From NCBI GenBank assembly GCA_037178855.1, contig JASJZC010000006.1, positions 496,001-560,000 of the forward strand: a DNA stretch of 64,000 nt. Direction: 5' to 3'. This DNA comes from Oscheius sp. JU75 (Eukaryota; Nematoda; Chromadorea; Rhabditida; Rhabditidae). The notes beneath the pieces were generated by a model. That model was not told the origin of the DNA. It was given only the letters and a program-made list of their open reading frames with translations, and made no database searches. The translations under genes were made by a program, and so were the position numbers. Of this stretch, positions 1-14,929 are shown in pieces; the first letter of the stretch is position 1, and the number at the start of each line of letters is the position of its first letter.

Positions 1-2922
<2,922 letters not shown>

Positions 2923-3628
2923 ATCGGGAAGGGCCACACCCCAAAAACTGTGCTCTAATCGCGTGTATTGGATTTGGTCTCGTCGCGCTCGCCCCACTTG
3001 GTCTGATCGTTGGTTTTGGCATTTTCATGCTCTTTCACCGAAAAATGAGCCTCTTTACCTCATTTTTGGTTGTTTTCCAACAAGAACATCGAATTCTCAC
3101 CCTCATAAATGCCGCTGAGCAAAGAATGGGCCTCCTGACATTGAATATCGACCTTGTCTCTCTCCTAAAAGCTTTTAAAAACTTTCTTTACATTGTAAAA
3201 TGCTGCGACTATGTTTTCTACTTGATTGCTTCCAATTTAGAAGTAAGAAATGCGATATTTTGTAGAAGAATATCAAGAACTCTATCGAAAAACTATGAGG
3301 AAGTCTTGAAATTGCAGGTGCAGTTTGAAAGCCCGCGCAAACAACAAAACTTGGTACGTGATTGCGTAATTTTCGTGGGAACGAAAACATTTTTTAGTTT
3401 TTTGTTCTGCTTCTCGTCCTTTTCCTCCTTCTCCAGCCATTTGCCTGTCCTTTTCCTTGTTATCTTGCTATTTTATTGTCGGAAATCGATCCTAGGCCTT
3501 GAAAGTGTTCTCAAACTAATGTAGAAAGCCTTGAAAAACCTTTTAAAAGAGCATAAGCTCTTGTTTACCCAACTTCGTCTCAGTACCGTTTTTCTTGCCT
3601 TCTTTCCACTACAAAGACGCTTTCCAGG
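2923..3628. promoter_or_regulatory. Divergent intergenic spacer between ADAM17-like and V-ATPase H genes
   Basis: About 700 bp between two ATGs facing away from each other. It is AT-rich with no splice-supported coding exon. The 213-codon plus open frame at 2883-3524 has poor coding character (runs of F, S and K) and no recognisable domain. A bidirectional promoter is inferred from position only. Confidence 0.4.
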
Positions 3629-6600
3629 ATGGCCGACCTCGCGCAACACGCCATTCCTGCAGTCGACATGCTGAACGCTACCTCCAAGCTGCAAATGGAG
3701 GCAGTTGAGGTCAGCTCACATGGTTATTTCCTTGCAAAACAAAAAATCAGGTCCGAGCCAATAAGCCGAACTGGGGAAGCTACCTACGCTCCCAGATGAT
3801 TCCTCAGGAGGACTACAACTTCATTACGGCCTATGAAAACGCCAAGGTTGGTTTTTCTAGCTTTTAAGCGTTATGTTTTCCTAAATTATTGCTGGAAATA
3901 TGAAAGAAAACCCCAATTTAGAGCAAGGACGAGCGCAGCGCCGTCCTCGGAGCCAATGACGAGAATGGACAGGCTGTGAAGACGATCGTGAACCTCATCA
4001 CGAACGTTGCGAAGGATCAGAATGTCCGTTACGTCCTCACACTGTTGGATGACATGCTCTCGGTAAGAATTATGGATTTTTTTTGGGTCAAAAACCGTTC
4101 TAGGAGGACAAAAGCCGCGTTGAGATCTTCCACAGTGCCGCCAAGAAGCAGAAGAGGAGCGCCTACAGCTGGTTCGTCGCCATACTTCAGCGACAGGACA
4201 CCTTCATCGTCAACCAGGTAAATTTTCAGCCTTTTCATCAAATTTTCAAGCTTCTGAGGTAATTATTAACGTGTCTCTCGTAGTTTTTAACCGTCATTGC
4301 TATCAAACAATCCTGAACACACGCTAAAATGCATGTTAATTTTTACATTTTCAAGGGTTTTCGGTTTGACCCGCTTTTCAGAATTGAATAGCAGGCTACG
4401 ACTCTCCTGCGCTGTTTTATCTTTTCCTTATACTGAGTTGTGTGATTTTTTCATGGAGTTTGTCCGAGCTTCAAAAAAACGTATCGGTTCGAATTTTGCT
4501 GTAAAATAAGCTCATATTAATGGTAACCTACTCCCCACCCCTTTTTCGCGTAGTTCAGCACATTTTGACCCTTCTTCGTCGCATTTTTGTAATCATTTCA
4601 TGGAATTTTCTCCTGAAAAAATGCAATTGAGAAGAACGAGAGCTTAACAAGGCTAAACCTAGCTCGGTCCGGCTTTTTCCGAATGGCTCACTCTGTTTTT
4701 TTTTTCCGAGGAGTCGCGGACTAAAAATAGCAACTTTCAGATGAGCTCGATCATCGCCAAGCTGGCCTGCAATGGCAAGGAAGCCTCCTACATGGAGGGC
4801 TCGGAGCTCAACTATTATTTCTCCTTCCTCAAAGATCAGCTGCGTAGTGTGAGTTTTAGTCCAAGCAGGCGTTTATAAATAGCGGGCATACGGGCCTGGC
4901 TCGACATTCGTCTCGGGACCCGCTTGACATTTTTTGGCGAAAACTCAAATCGTATTGAAAGTGGACCGCCAAACTTCAAACGGGTCCTAAGACGAATGTC
5001 AGTTCCAGACCCAAGTGCGTGTTGCTTGCAGATGGGCTGGGACTGTCCAGAGGTGAGTTTTTTTGTCCGCAGCACCCATTTTTCCGCCAAAAAACCTGGT
5101 AATTTTTCAGACAAACGAGTACATGAACACCACAGCCCGCTGTCTCCAAATGATGCTCCGGATCGAGCCCTATAGGTACACGTTTTGTCTATTTTTCTTC
5201 TCAAAAAAGTCGTGAACTTCCCTCTAATTGTATTTTTTATAATTTTTGATGCCTTATCACATTTTCTCGGTTTCTCAGTGTGTTTAATCGATTCAGGACC
5301 AAAGTCAAAGCAAAGATTATCAGAAAAAAAAATAGAAAATGACCATACAAGATAGAATCAGTGTTTCATCAATTTTCTCCATTCTTGGTAATTTTTCGGC
5401 TAAAGTAGAGTTTTCAAGAGCAGAAAATAATCCTGATCGATTGAGCAAACTTGGATACCGTGAGAATGAGTGTAAAGCACAAAAAATTGTCACAACACTT
5501 GAATTCTATAAATTTGAGCTTCCCGCCGCAAAATTCAAGTTCAAAAAGCCCACATTCGTTACTCGTTTACGTGTGGGGGAAATTTCCCATTAAAACACAC
5601 AAATTCATATTTCAGACACGCCTTCGTGGCCGCAGACGGCATCCAGTCGATCATTGCCGCCTTGACCGGCAAGGCCAACTTCCAGCTTCAATACCAGCTC
5701 ATTTTTGCCATCTGGTGCCTGACTTTCAGCCCGGAGATTGCCAGCAAGGCGCCCTCACTTGGTCTGATCCAGGCCCTTGGGGACATTCTGTCCGAGAGCA
5801 GCAAGGAAAAGGTCGTCCGCATCATTCTGGCCACTTTTAGCAACATCTTGAACAAGGTTGGAGGCTTTTTTCCCCGAACAGATTGGCGAAATTCAGGTCG
5901 AAGAGAGGGAAATCAAGCGCGAGGCGGCCCTCCAGATGGTCCAGTGCAAGACCCTGAAGACGCTGGAGCTGATGGACGCGAAGAAGTACGATGATCCGGA
6001 TCTTGAGGTAGGCTTGGAAGATATTTTCGCTTCATTGAAAACGAAACTGGCCAGTAGCCATTTGAGCAGTTTAGTGTTCAGAACCAGCCGTTTTGACGGT
6101 ATGGCCGCGCTCTCAGATACTCCAAAAACATTGGCAGTGATCGAACCGGGGTTGCTCCGATTCATAGCCATAGATGAACAAATTGTGGATGACACAGACC
6201 GCAGAGAAATGAACAGTGGCAGTACACAGATGACAGAAGTCGAAAAGTTCTGACTGGCAGAGATTGACTAAAACTGTGTGACATGACAGACAGTCTACAG
6301 GCGGGGGAGGGGGAAGTCCGTGACAGATGATCTCTGACAGAAAGAGGCACCTTGCTCTCTGTAACAGTGGCAAAGAGAGACAGTAGGTCTGAAACGATCT
6401 GAAAGGCTGATTGAAAAGCGACAATCTAAATGGGTGATAGTAAACACTGACAGAGTGAGTGGGTCTAACAATACCATGGGACGCCCGAGTAGTCATGACA
6501 GTAATCGAAAAATCGCAAAAATAGGTCCTTTTTTTCAGGAAGACATCGAATTCCTGAACGAGCAGCTGCATCTCTCGGTCCAAGACTTGAGCAGCTTCGA

Positions 6601-7444
6601 CGAGTACTGCAGCGAGGTCCGATCAGGCCGTCTCCAGTGGTCTCCCGTCCACAAATCGGACAAGTTCTGGCGCGAGAATGCCCCTCGATTCAACGAGAAG
6701 AACTTTGAGCTGATCAAGATTCTTATTCGCCTACTGGAACATAGTCAGGACCCCCTGATCCTCTGTGTCGCCGCCCACGACATCGGCGAATACGTCCGTC
6801 ACTATCCGAGAGGCAAAACGTACGTTTCCAGCTCTTTATTTAAGCCGAAATTGATGGAGGAACAGAGAAATGGTGAAAAATGGTTTGGTTCGGGGTTATG
6901 CAAAGTTGTAGTACTTGACAAGGACTACAACTTTTCAAACATTGCAAAGGCGGAAAATGACGTTTTGATTTTTCGTGACGTGACGTAAACAATGCGACAT
7001 TTTGATGACAGGACATGCTCGTAGGACAGTGACCAGGCTGAATGACAGAAACACAAAACAGTGAATTTGAAGAGGAAGAGAGACAAGGACAGTAGTTTTG
7101 AGAAGTAGTAGAGAGAGACAGAAAACAGAGATAGTGCGATTGATATTGGGCAGTGAAGGAGACCGAGAGTCACATTGGACAGAGGCAGAACAATGACAGT
7201 AACAAGAACAGAGACAGAGACACTGACAGAGACAAAAAGAGACTGAGACGGTACCAACACCCCATCTTTCAGTGTCATCGAGCAGTACCAAGGCAAGCAG
7301 GCCGTGATGAGGTTACTGACAGCCGAAGACCCCAACGTCCGCTACCACGCCCTCTTGGCCGTCCAAAAGCTCATGGTTCACAACTGGGAGTATCTCGGCA
7401 AGCAGATTGACACCGAAGGAGGAGAAGCGGTAGCCGTCAAATAA
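3629..7444 (+). CDS. vha-15: V-type proton ATPase subunit H
   Basis: Regulatory subunit H of the V1 sector, which bridges V1 and V0 and is needed for proton pumping in acidic organelles and excretory epithelia. Eleven exons: 3629-3709, 3751-3846, 3922-4062, 4104-4217, 4741-4848, 5032-5052, 5111-5175, 5616-5856, 5897-6007, 6539-6819 and 7273-7444, about 476 residues, the usual length. Diagnostic stretches are [19 protein letters not shown] near the N terminus, the ARM/HEAT-like middle ([19 protein letters not shown]) and the conserved C-terminal block [19 protein letters not shown], then [17 protein letters not shown] and [11 protein letters not shown]. The ATG lies one base after a TTTCCAG acceptor with no upstream exon, suggesting SL trans-splicing. 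Exon 6 is a 21-bp microexon (MGWDCPE). Introns 9 and 10 hold GACAGAGA-type words. A polyadenylation-like AATAAA lies at about 7623. The symbol is the C. elegans name for this subunit. Confidence 0.95.
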
Positions 7445-7909
7445 TCTCACTTATTTTCCCTCTTTCACAACGTGATATTCTCGAAAATCATTCCAGGCCC
7501 CCCTAATTTTTTAATGCACGAGTCCCCACTGCTGTATATTACGTCCACCCGAAATTAACACAATTGTTCATAGAAAGATAGAGAGAAAAAGATATTCACT
7601 TTGTAACCATGTAGTAATGTCGAATAAAGTTTTGTAGCCATAGAATGAGAGTCGTATCTTGTGCGCAGATCGAAAAACTTGAAGAAGGCATGTTTGCCGG
7701 AATGGGACCATAACAGTCAGCTGTTCTAAAAGAAAAAGAGCTGCGAGAAAAATAAATAAGTCGAGAAAGGAAGAGAAGGGGACGGTGAATTGATTTAAAT
7801 ATTCTCTCTGGGTCATCAACTGTCTCCGTCCTTGTCATTGTCTGTTTCTCTATCACAATGACATTTCAACGGTTCACAACCTTTTATTACTCTTTCTGCA
7901 GAGAGTAGA

Positions 7910-8977
7910 TCACTTTTTCTCGTCCTTCTCCTTCTCATCCTCCTTGCCCTGTTCCTTCTTTTCCTCCTTCTTCTCCTCATCCTCTTTCTTTTTCTCTTCC
8001 TTTTCCTCCTTCTTCTTTTCCTTTTTCTCTTCCTTCTTCTTCTCTTTCTTCTCATCTCCTCCCTCCTTCTTGAAATCGGCGTAGAGCTTCTTCGTTTCCG
8101 GTTCGCTCTTATGCTCGGACCAGATCGTACGCGGCGCGGGGGGCCTAAGAGTCAGTCTTCTGAAGTAGACAGCTTCGAGCTAGAGAGACAGACAAGCAGA
8201 CATGAACAGATGATTTTGCGCGGCGGGCTGGGATGCAATTGCTTGCTGGTTCGGATTCGCACAACTTTTTTTTTTTAAACTTTTTTTCCGTCTTTTATCT
8301 GTGACTATGCTTTTTTCTTTCTTTATGTTTGTTTTCACAACGCGCAAACTTCTTAGTTTGCACATGAACCCATCTAAAATCTTAGGATTTCTGGTTTAAG
8401 AGTTTGGTCTGCAACAAAATACCGAATTGAGTCAAGATGAACGCCGTCTGGCAAGTCGTTTGAAAATTATTTTGTAAAGTTCTGTCACCAGCTCTATGAC
8501 AATTGGAGAGGAAGATGAAGGTTAGTGAAGTGTTGATGAATCTTTATTTTGTAGAGCCAAACATCTCTAAAGGATCCGACGATGAATACTGTACTCACTC
8601 TTGCACTGCTTTTCCTATGAACAGTTATAAGGATCTGTGTGTCCGTGTGTATGGCCTCAGCAACAACTTACGACGATATTGGAAAGGCGTCATAGGACGC
8701 GCCAGATCGGGCCAGTTTAGCCCGATCACCACTCCTGTCCCTGTGAATGGGGCTTTAGGTAGTTTCATATCGTGCATACATGGAACCTCAAAAAGTCAAC
8801 TACCGTAGCACTGACTCTCAGAATCCCTACTCACTTGCTAACAGTCTCACCTTATATGTTATGCGTTCCTTCAGCGGATTCGTGATCTTGACAGTAGCAT
8901 TTGCCACCTCCGAGCTTCTTGCTCTTGAAGAGAATCTTTTCAGCGGGGTCCAAGATCAGCTTGAAGGTTTCGGTCAT
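7910..8977 (-). CDS. MSP-domain protein, frame disturbed; middle exon unresolved
   Basis: First exon 8851-8977 starts MTETFKLILDPAEKILFKSKK, the opening strand of a major-sperm-protein (MSP/VAP-type) domain. About 14 codons later the match continues only in another frame (ANATVKITNPLKERITYK, then a good GTGAGA donor), so one base too many or two too few lie near 8909-8918. The last exon, 7910-8179, carries LEAVYFRRLTLRPPAPRTIW and SEHKSEPETKKLYADFKKE, the end of an MSP-like domain, followed by a highly charged Lys/Glu tail of about 50 residues. The central strands should lie between 8180 and 8850; I could not place that exon. Either a sequencing indel or a recent pseudogene is possible. MSP-like proteins serve sperm motility or membrane contact; which applies here cannot be told. 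Confidence 0.5.
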
Positions 8978-9326
8978 CGCTGTAGTTTTGTCTCGGGAAT
9001 TGAACCAGCTCCCTATTTATAGTCGAAAAATAGGAAAGCTTTGTATATTTCTAACAAAAAAGTACGCAAAATTTTGAAAAGAAGCATCCTAAATAACTTT
9101 ATTAGAAAACTCTGATTCTGAATGCAAATTAGGTGGGAAAATAGAGTTCAATAATGGGGAAGCGGAGCGGAAAGATTCTAAATCGGTGATCAGGAAATTC
9201 GTGACGGGAACTTTGGGTCCCACCCCGAAATCCCTGATTTCCAATTTGTCCGCCACTTTCCCACAAGTGGATCTAATGAGTTAAGATATGGCAGTAGTTT
9301 TGAGCGTGTCGTCCTGACAGAATGGT
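8978..9326. other. Intergenic, nothing recognised
   Basis: About 350 bp between the MSP-like start and the end of the GTPase-like gene. AT-rich; no open frame with splice support and no repeat seen. Confidence 0.5.
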
Positions 9327-9477
9327 CTATTTAGCGGTGATTGAGATAATGATGATGGTTAGTATGATGGCTAGAATAAATAGCGGTGCAACGATGAAGA
9401 AGAGCACATTGAGGCAGCAGTCTCGACTGTTGGTATAGGAGCAGGGCTTGAAGGCGAAGATGGTGACTCTCTTCGGC
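9327..9477 (-). other. Alternative last exon B of the GTPase-like gene (membrane tail)
   Basis: It begins after a CTTTCAG acceptor only seven bases past the stop of exon A, and is in phase with the same upstream donor (total 1165 codons). It encodes a basic start (RPKRVTIFAFKPCSY), an adjacent Cys pair, and a longer hydrophobic segment rich in Ile/Leu/Phe that ends three residues after the membrane helix. Confidence 0.6.
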
Positions 9478-12400
9478 CTGAAAGTTAGTAATAGCCCATT
9501 CGCGAGTCGGTTAGCATCCGGATGAGGTAGTATGTGAGACACATCAGCGCAAATAAAGCTACAGTAATCGGGCAACAGGTGGCGAGAATGTACTTTAGGG
9601 TAAAGTGGGGAAATTCGTTGCCGTAATAAGAGGTACGGTTCTTTATTCGCCACCGTTTTCTGGAAAGCCATATCTCTGTCTCTGACTTTCTCACCTTTGT
9701 TTTCCCCGGGTAGTCGTCTCTGTCGTGGTCACATTCGTCGTCATTCCACCTTGTCCCTGCCCCTGTTTGGTGTATCCGTACCGTCCTCTGCCTTTTCCCT
9801 TCATCGAGCTCTTTACCAATGTGGTCTCTTCACGTCCATACTCCGGATCTGCAAACAGTAGTCAAGTAAGAGTCACTGGAAGTGCAAGGCTAGGTTTCTA
9901 GACGGACACAAAGGAACAAGTGCTGACCGCTGTCGTCACCTCCAGCTCTTCCACGAGCATCGGGCGTGTTCGGGTACTGTCTCGGGTAGGGAGGAGGTCC
10001 GGGAGAACGGGGATCTGTTCCTTGCACGACTCCTCCTCTGACTGTGGTTTCTTCACCAATCTTGAGGTCCGGTGGTCGTTGTCCCTGGACCCGACTCTCT
10101 TCACGGCCACGGGAACGGTGGCCGGATTGCTGAAAGAGTATTGTTTGATTGGCAGGGGGACAGAGAGACAGAATAGTAGGGAGACCGACAGCGCAGCTGA
10201 CCTGATGAGTCATAATAGTCGTCTCCTGATCCCAATTATCCCCATAATCCTGATCCCTGTACCCATGAGGAGGTAGATGAGGTGGTGGCTCGTATCTGGG
10301 AGGAGCCCCACGGTTCTGTTCCCTCATCGGGACAGCTCCCTGTCCAACCTGATTCTTCGGCTTCATCTCGACAGTAACATGGATCGGGGCACGGTTCTCT
10401 CTCATCTCCTGGGGAATCATTATGTCGTTTCTTTGAGGAGACACTGAAACTTGACTCATACTCTCTTTGGACAGGTTCTTACCGGGCGTACCTCCCTGTC
10501 CAACCTGACTCTTTGGAGTGACACCATGTCCGATCTGATCGACATTCTCGTATCGCAGTGGAGGATGAATGTTCTCATAGATTCTTGAAGGAGGGAGAGG
10601 GTAAGACTGCCTCTGGACATCCACATTAGTCTCCCTAGAAATATTAATAGAGCCTCAGACTCTCTACTCACCTCAAGTAGGCCTCTCTGTCTCTCAGTTC
10701 TCTGGAAACCTGGTCTCTTGGCAGAGTATTTCTGCCTGGCTGGTCTCTCAAGACTACTGGACCTCCGACGATGGAATACTGTGGATTGTCACGGTTGTCT
10801 ACATTTTCTGGAGGTGGATATACTCCAGAACGGCGGTCTGAAAAAATCCAGTTCTGTCACTTTGCCTAGCTGTATCTCTGGCTCTCTGTCTCTCTGTCTC
10901 GCACCTCCAGTCCTCGGAGCAGATGTCCTTCTAGCTGGAATGGGTTGAGCCGCCATCACCGGCTCATGTTGTGTTCCCGGTGGACTCCTGACACTTTTCC
11001 TCAACTCATCGTTCCTCACAAAGGGCGGATTCGGCATTGGAAAGTCGATGACAGTCTCCCGCCTCGGTGATCGCTGTGCTGGAGACACAGCCACCTCTGG
11101 CTTCTTCTTTTTGGTCAAGGGATCAATATAGGCATAGTTGTCCTCGGAATGTACCAACTCTGGACCGCTGAGTTCAGGAAAACTGCGATGAAGAGAGGTC
11201 AATGAACGTTGAGGTGTCCGAGTGATGGTGAAACCTGAGGCTTCAAAGTATGGCTTGCTCTCGGTTCTGGTAATGGTTTCGAGGGATCTGAAAGAGGATG
11301 AGTCGAGAAGAGAGAAAGTGGCTCACTTCGACTCTCGCTTCCTGATCTCCGTGCTGCCTCTGAAGCTCGACCGGGAACTTCTCTCCCCTCCGCCAACATT
11401 GTACCCTTTATGGGACCTAGAGCCAACATCGTAGACATACCTGAACAATATTTCTAGTGCAATCGACTCTTGACTCACCTCACAACATCACTCTGTGGCT
11501 CGTGTCTTGTCGACTGCGATCGCAGCCAAACCATATCATCCAGCGGAGAAGAAAAGGGTCGATTGAGGTCCGTTTGGCTGTGACGCATCTGTTGAGACAA
11601 TCGTGGCGCGCCCAAAGGCGTTTGGGGTGTTCTCAGAACTACAGTCGAAGGTGTCGGAGGACTGCGACTCTGACTCTCGTACGGATTGTAGCTACGGGGT
11701 GGAGTAATGGCCTGCGTCTTGACCGGAACGTAGGTTTTCATCTGGTCGACTGTGGTTGTACCACCATCATTCATGAAGGCGACAGTAGAGTAGGTCGTGG
11801 TGACATCAGATGCCAGATTCGAGGGGGGTATCTCGTTGGATCTCTCTTGGGTGTATCTGGAAATTGGCGCTGTTTCTCTGTCTCTATCTCGCTGTCTTTG
11901 TGTCTCTCTGTTTCTCTGTCTCTCAATCAACTCACGTCTTTGGAACCTCATCATATCTCGGCCCACCAACACTGACCCTTGTCCCTTCCCTGAAGGAACT
12001 AGAACTGAACCGCGTTGTCGTCCCACTCTCATCCACCGTCACAGTCTTGTAAAATTCCGCAGGCGGCAGGTCATAAGCTCTCGAGAGGTCCCTCATTGGA
12101 GGAGGGAACTCTTCCAACCGAGGAGGGGAACTCTCGGGAGAGGCTATTTTCGGTGGTGTCGGACTCTTCTTCATCACGACGACTTCCGGCGGGGTTGGGT
12201 GCTCATACTCTACAACTATGACGTCGTCTTCTTCACTACTTGAGCCATGACTAAAGATTCTATTGGGATAAAATGGAAAGGGAGCTTACTGTCGGAGCTT
12301 CCGAATGTCTTGAAGCAGAGTCCGTGGCATTCCTGATGGTGTAGTTGGGCTGAAATATAGGATAAGAAGTGGGCAGACTGTTCCAAAGCAAGAGTCAAGA

Positions 12401-14220
12401 GAAACAGACACCGCGACAAGCAGGGTACGAGAGTCTGTCACTGAACTACAATGTACTCTAATTGGTAGCCAAGGACGGACTGATGTGAGAATTCAGAGCC
12501 GCGCAGATCAGTCAGTAGTCACTTATGAAGAGGAAATTCAGAGGGTATGTCCGGGACAAGAGTCTAGATGTACTCTTACTCATCCTGTTGTTCCAAGACC
12601 AGAGAACTGTTGACATTAGAAAGTCAGACAAGAATACCCAAAAACTTTGAGCCAGCGTCTAATAAATGTTCAGTAGTCATCTGGCTCCCATGAGACATCC
12701 TAAATTCAGTTCTCTGGTCTTGGAACAACAGGATCATGAGTCAGTCTGAACTCTACGGGAAGCAGTTACTCATTCGGTCTCCTCAAAGTTATCAGTTAGT
12801 AAAAAGTCAAGTGGGAGCTAGATTATCAGAAGATGAGTCACAGTCCCTACCCTGGCACATGTCCAATAGGAGGTGGAGGAGGCGGAGGCGGAGGAGGAGG
12901 AGGAGGGGGTGGTGGCGGACCTGTCGGCTTCCCATAAACAGGCTTGGGTGGATGAAGAATGGTAGTCTCTTCTGTCGTTCTCCCATGATCGGTCTTGACC
13001 GTGGTATAGGTGGTCGAGGCCTTGCCACTACCATAAGTTGTTGTCTTCGTCTCCACAGTCTTGTGTATCGTCGGATCCGTGTGAATGACAGTGCTGACCG
13101 TGGAACTGCCAGACGAGGATCGGTTGCCGTTGTTAGTGAACGGAAGTTCTGGTTCGGCTCCGGAGAAAGTCAAGGGATGCAGCTGTTTAATATGGAAGGA
13201 GAGTTCGGTGAAGTTGCCGGTGGTCATTCTCCAGTAGGTTCCACGAAGATGCTCTTGGAGGGCATCGTCTGGAATTGTTCAGTGAAAGATAGTAACAGAG
13301 ACAGAGACAGTGAACTATGAGGACACTCACACGATGACCCACTCTGTCTTTGCTGGAAGAGACATGACGTGTTCACTTTGAAAGTTTTCACGTCCTGGAG
13401 ATTGAACCTTCTCAAAAGGGTGTCAGGCTTCGGAGAACCGTCACTTCCAGTCATGAAAACGCAGAAGTTACTGCGAAGACGATCAGGGAACATGTCCAGG
13501 GTCTGAAAAGACAAAGATGCTGATTCTGAAAAGAGACTAACCTTCTGGAGCTGATTCTCCTCCTCGGTAGTCATTCTGACGGTGGCTGAGAAGACAACTC
13601 CGACGACATCGATCCTCAGACGACTGTTCTCTTGAACCCAGTTGTAGAGAAGGGAAGAGAGGGCTTCCGCCTCTCTGTACTGTCCAGTCCCTGGGGTGTC
13701 AATGACGATGGGTCGGAAATCCATGATTGTGTCATTGAAAACATAGGTTGTGATAGATTTGTCCGGTGTAGAGGATCCGAACTTCTAGAAGAGTTTAGAT
13801 TGGCTCACCATCTCTGTCTCCCTCTGTCCCTCTGTCTCTCTGTCTCTCTGCCTTTCTTTCCTTCTGCCTCTTGATTTCTCTCCCTCACCTCATTCGCAAT
13901 ATGGTACCGATCATTTCCATCCAGCGAAGCTCCATAGAAATGATTACAGAGGAAGTCAATTAGCGAGCTCTTCCCCGATCCAGCTGGTCCAATCAACAGA
14001 ATTACTCGACTCTCCCGATTCAGTTGGTCTGCAAACTGTGCCAGTCGCGAAATCGATTCTTTATCAATAGGTAAACAGGGTCCTAAATTAAGAAGCAGGC
14101 TCGCAAACCTTCTTCTGCTCCGGCATAAATTGTACGGACGCTCGATGAACTGCCGAAGGATTCACCAACAAACTTGTTGATCTTGGGCAACGGGTCCCCA
14201 AGTGGGGGACTCGAGGACAT
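9327..14220 (-). CDS. P-loop GTPase-like protein with proline-rich linker and C-terminal membrane anchor
   Basis: Fifteen exons: 14109-14220, 13889-14082, 13542-13784, 13331-13502, 12851-13268, 12290-12349, 11936-12250, 11479-11856, 11327-11440, 10905-11287, 10672-10837, 10202-10634, 9928-10129, 9695-9848, and then either 9485-9659 or 9327-9477. All phases join, giving 1172 or 1164 residues. The N-terminal third is an AIG1/septin-like G domain: Walker A GPAGSGKSS in VILLIGPAGSGKSSLIDFL and a G3-like DTPG in IVIDTPGTGQ. After it come a poly-proline run (about 17 P), then some 700 residues of low-complexity Pro/Arg/Gln/Ser sequence with many Thr-Thr pairs, and a single hydrophobic helix at the very end, so the protein should be tail-anchored with the G domain in the cytosol. 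A CTTTCAG acceptor lies four bases before the ATG. I do not recognise a named orthologue; the substrate is unknown. Confidence 0.75.
9485..9659 (-). other. Alternative last exon A of the GTPase-like gene (membrane tail)
   Basis: Phase-compatible with the donor at 9694/9695. Encodes a basic start (RKRWRIKNRTSYYG), a hydrophobic stretch (YILATCCPITVALFALMC), then about 17 residues to a stop. This is the nearer of two acceptors and the likely default. Confidence 0.65.
12582..12734. repeat. Perfect 28-bp inverted repeat within an intron
   Basis: Arms at 12582-12609 and 12707-12734 are exact reverse complements (first arm begins ATCCTGTTGTTCC, second ends GGAACAACAGGAT), with a 97-base loop. They lie in intron 12350-12850 of the GTPase-like gene. 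A small transposon remnant or a transcribed hairpin are both possible. Confidence 0.8.
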
Positions 14221-14224
14221 GTCC

Positions 14225-14929
14225 CTGAAAGATGTACTGTCAGAAAAGCCGTTTTGCCTGAGCCTCTCATGGAAACAATGTAGGGACAGTTGGCAGAGCA
14301 TAAATAGTACAAAGACAGACGGACAGAACGACATTAGATCTGTTAGATGACCCAAAAAGAAGCGAAGAGGGAACTAAAAGGAAAGACTCCCTAGGCATAA
14401 TTCTTGTGAGGAGATGCCAAGATAATACGCAAAAGGACAGTCCAAAATAGGGTTTCGTAGAAAACAGTTCGAATTCTAAGCCGATGAGCGGTGGAACCCA
14501 AGATTTTTGTGTTTACGGCTGACTGCAAGTCGTAGTGCCATTAGTGATAAAAGCCCCTCCCGTAGCTGGGTGAGTGTACTAAAAAATTAGAGGGCATATC
14601 TCTCGAGATAATTTGAAACTTCAAAACTGAATCGTCGAAACAAAAATTACTAATACAGAAAGACACACACACACTCTCTATGGCTCGTAAATATAGGCAT
14701 AGTTTGTTGAGTAACGTACAGGCAGAGCGACAGCCGGAAAGGCAAACAAGACCGTCTCTAAAGGCGAGAGGGCTTGGACGATAAGCACAGATAAGGTGAA
14801 TCAGAATCGATGCTCTTAGTTAAGCTAGCGGGGGATTTGGTGTCAAATACACAGAGAGACAGAGAGATTGAGACAGCGACAGAGTGAAGGAAAGTCCGAG
14901 AGACAGAGAAACGGAGAAACAGCAGGGGT
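14225..14929. other. Upstream region of the GTPase-like gene
   Basis: No supported gene. Contains GAGACAG-type words (14855-14930) and a short AC run (about 14663-14676). Minus open frames here lack splice or domain support. Confidence 0.4.

Noticed and set aside
7816-8055. 79-codon Arg/Lys-rich minus frame
   Set aside because: Out-of-frame shadow of the Lys/Glu tail of the MSP-like gene.
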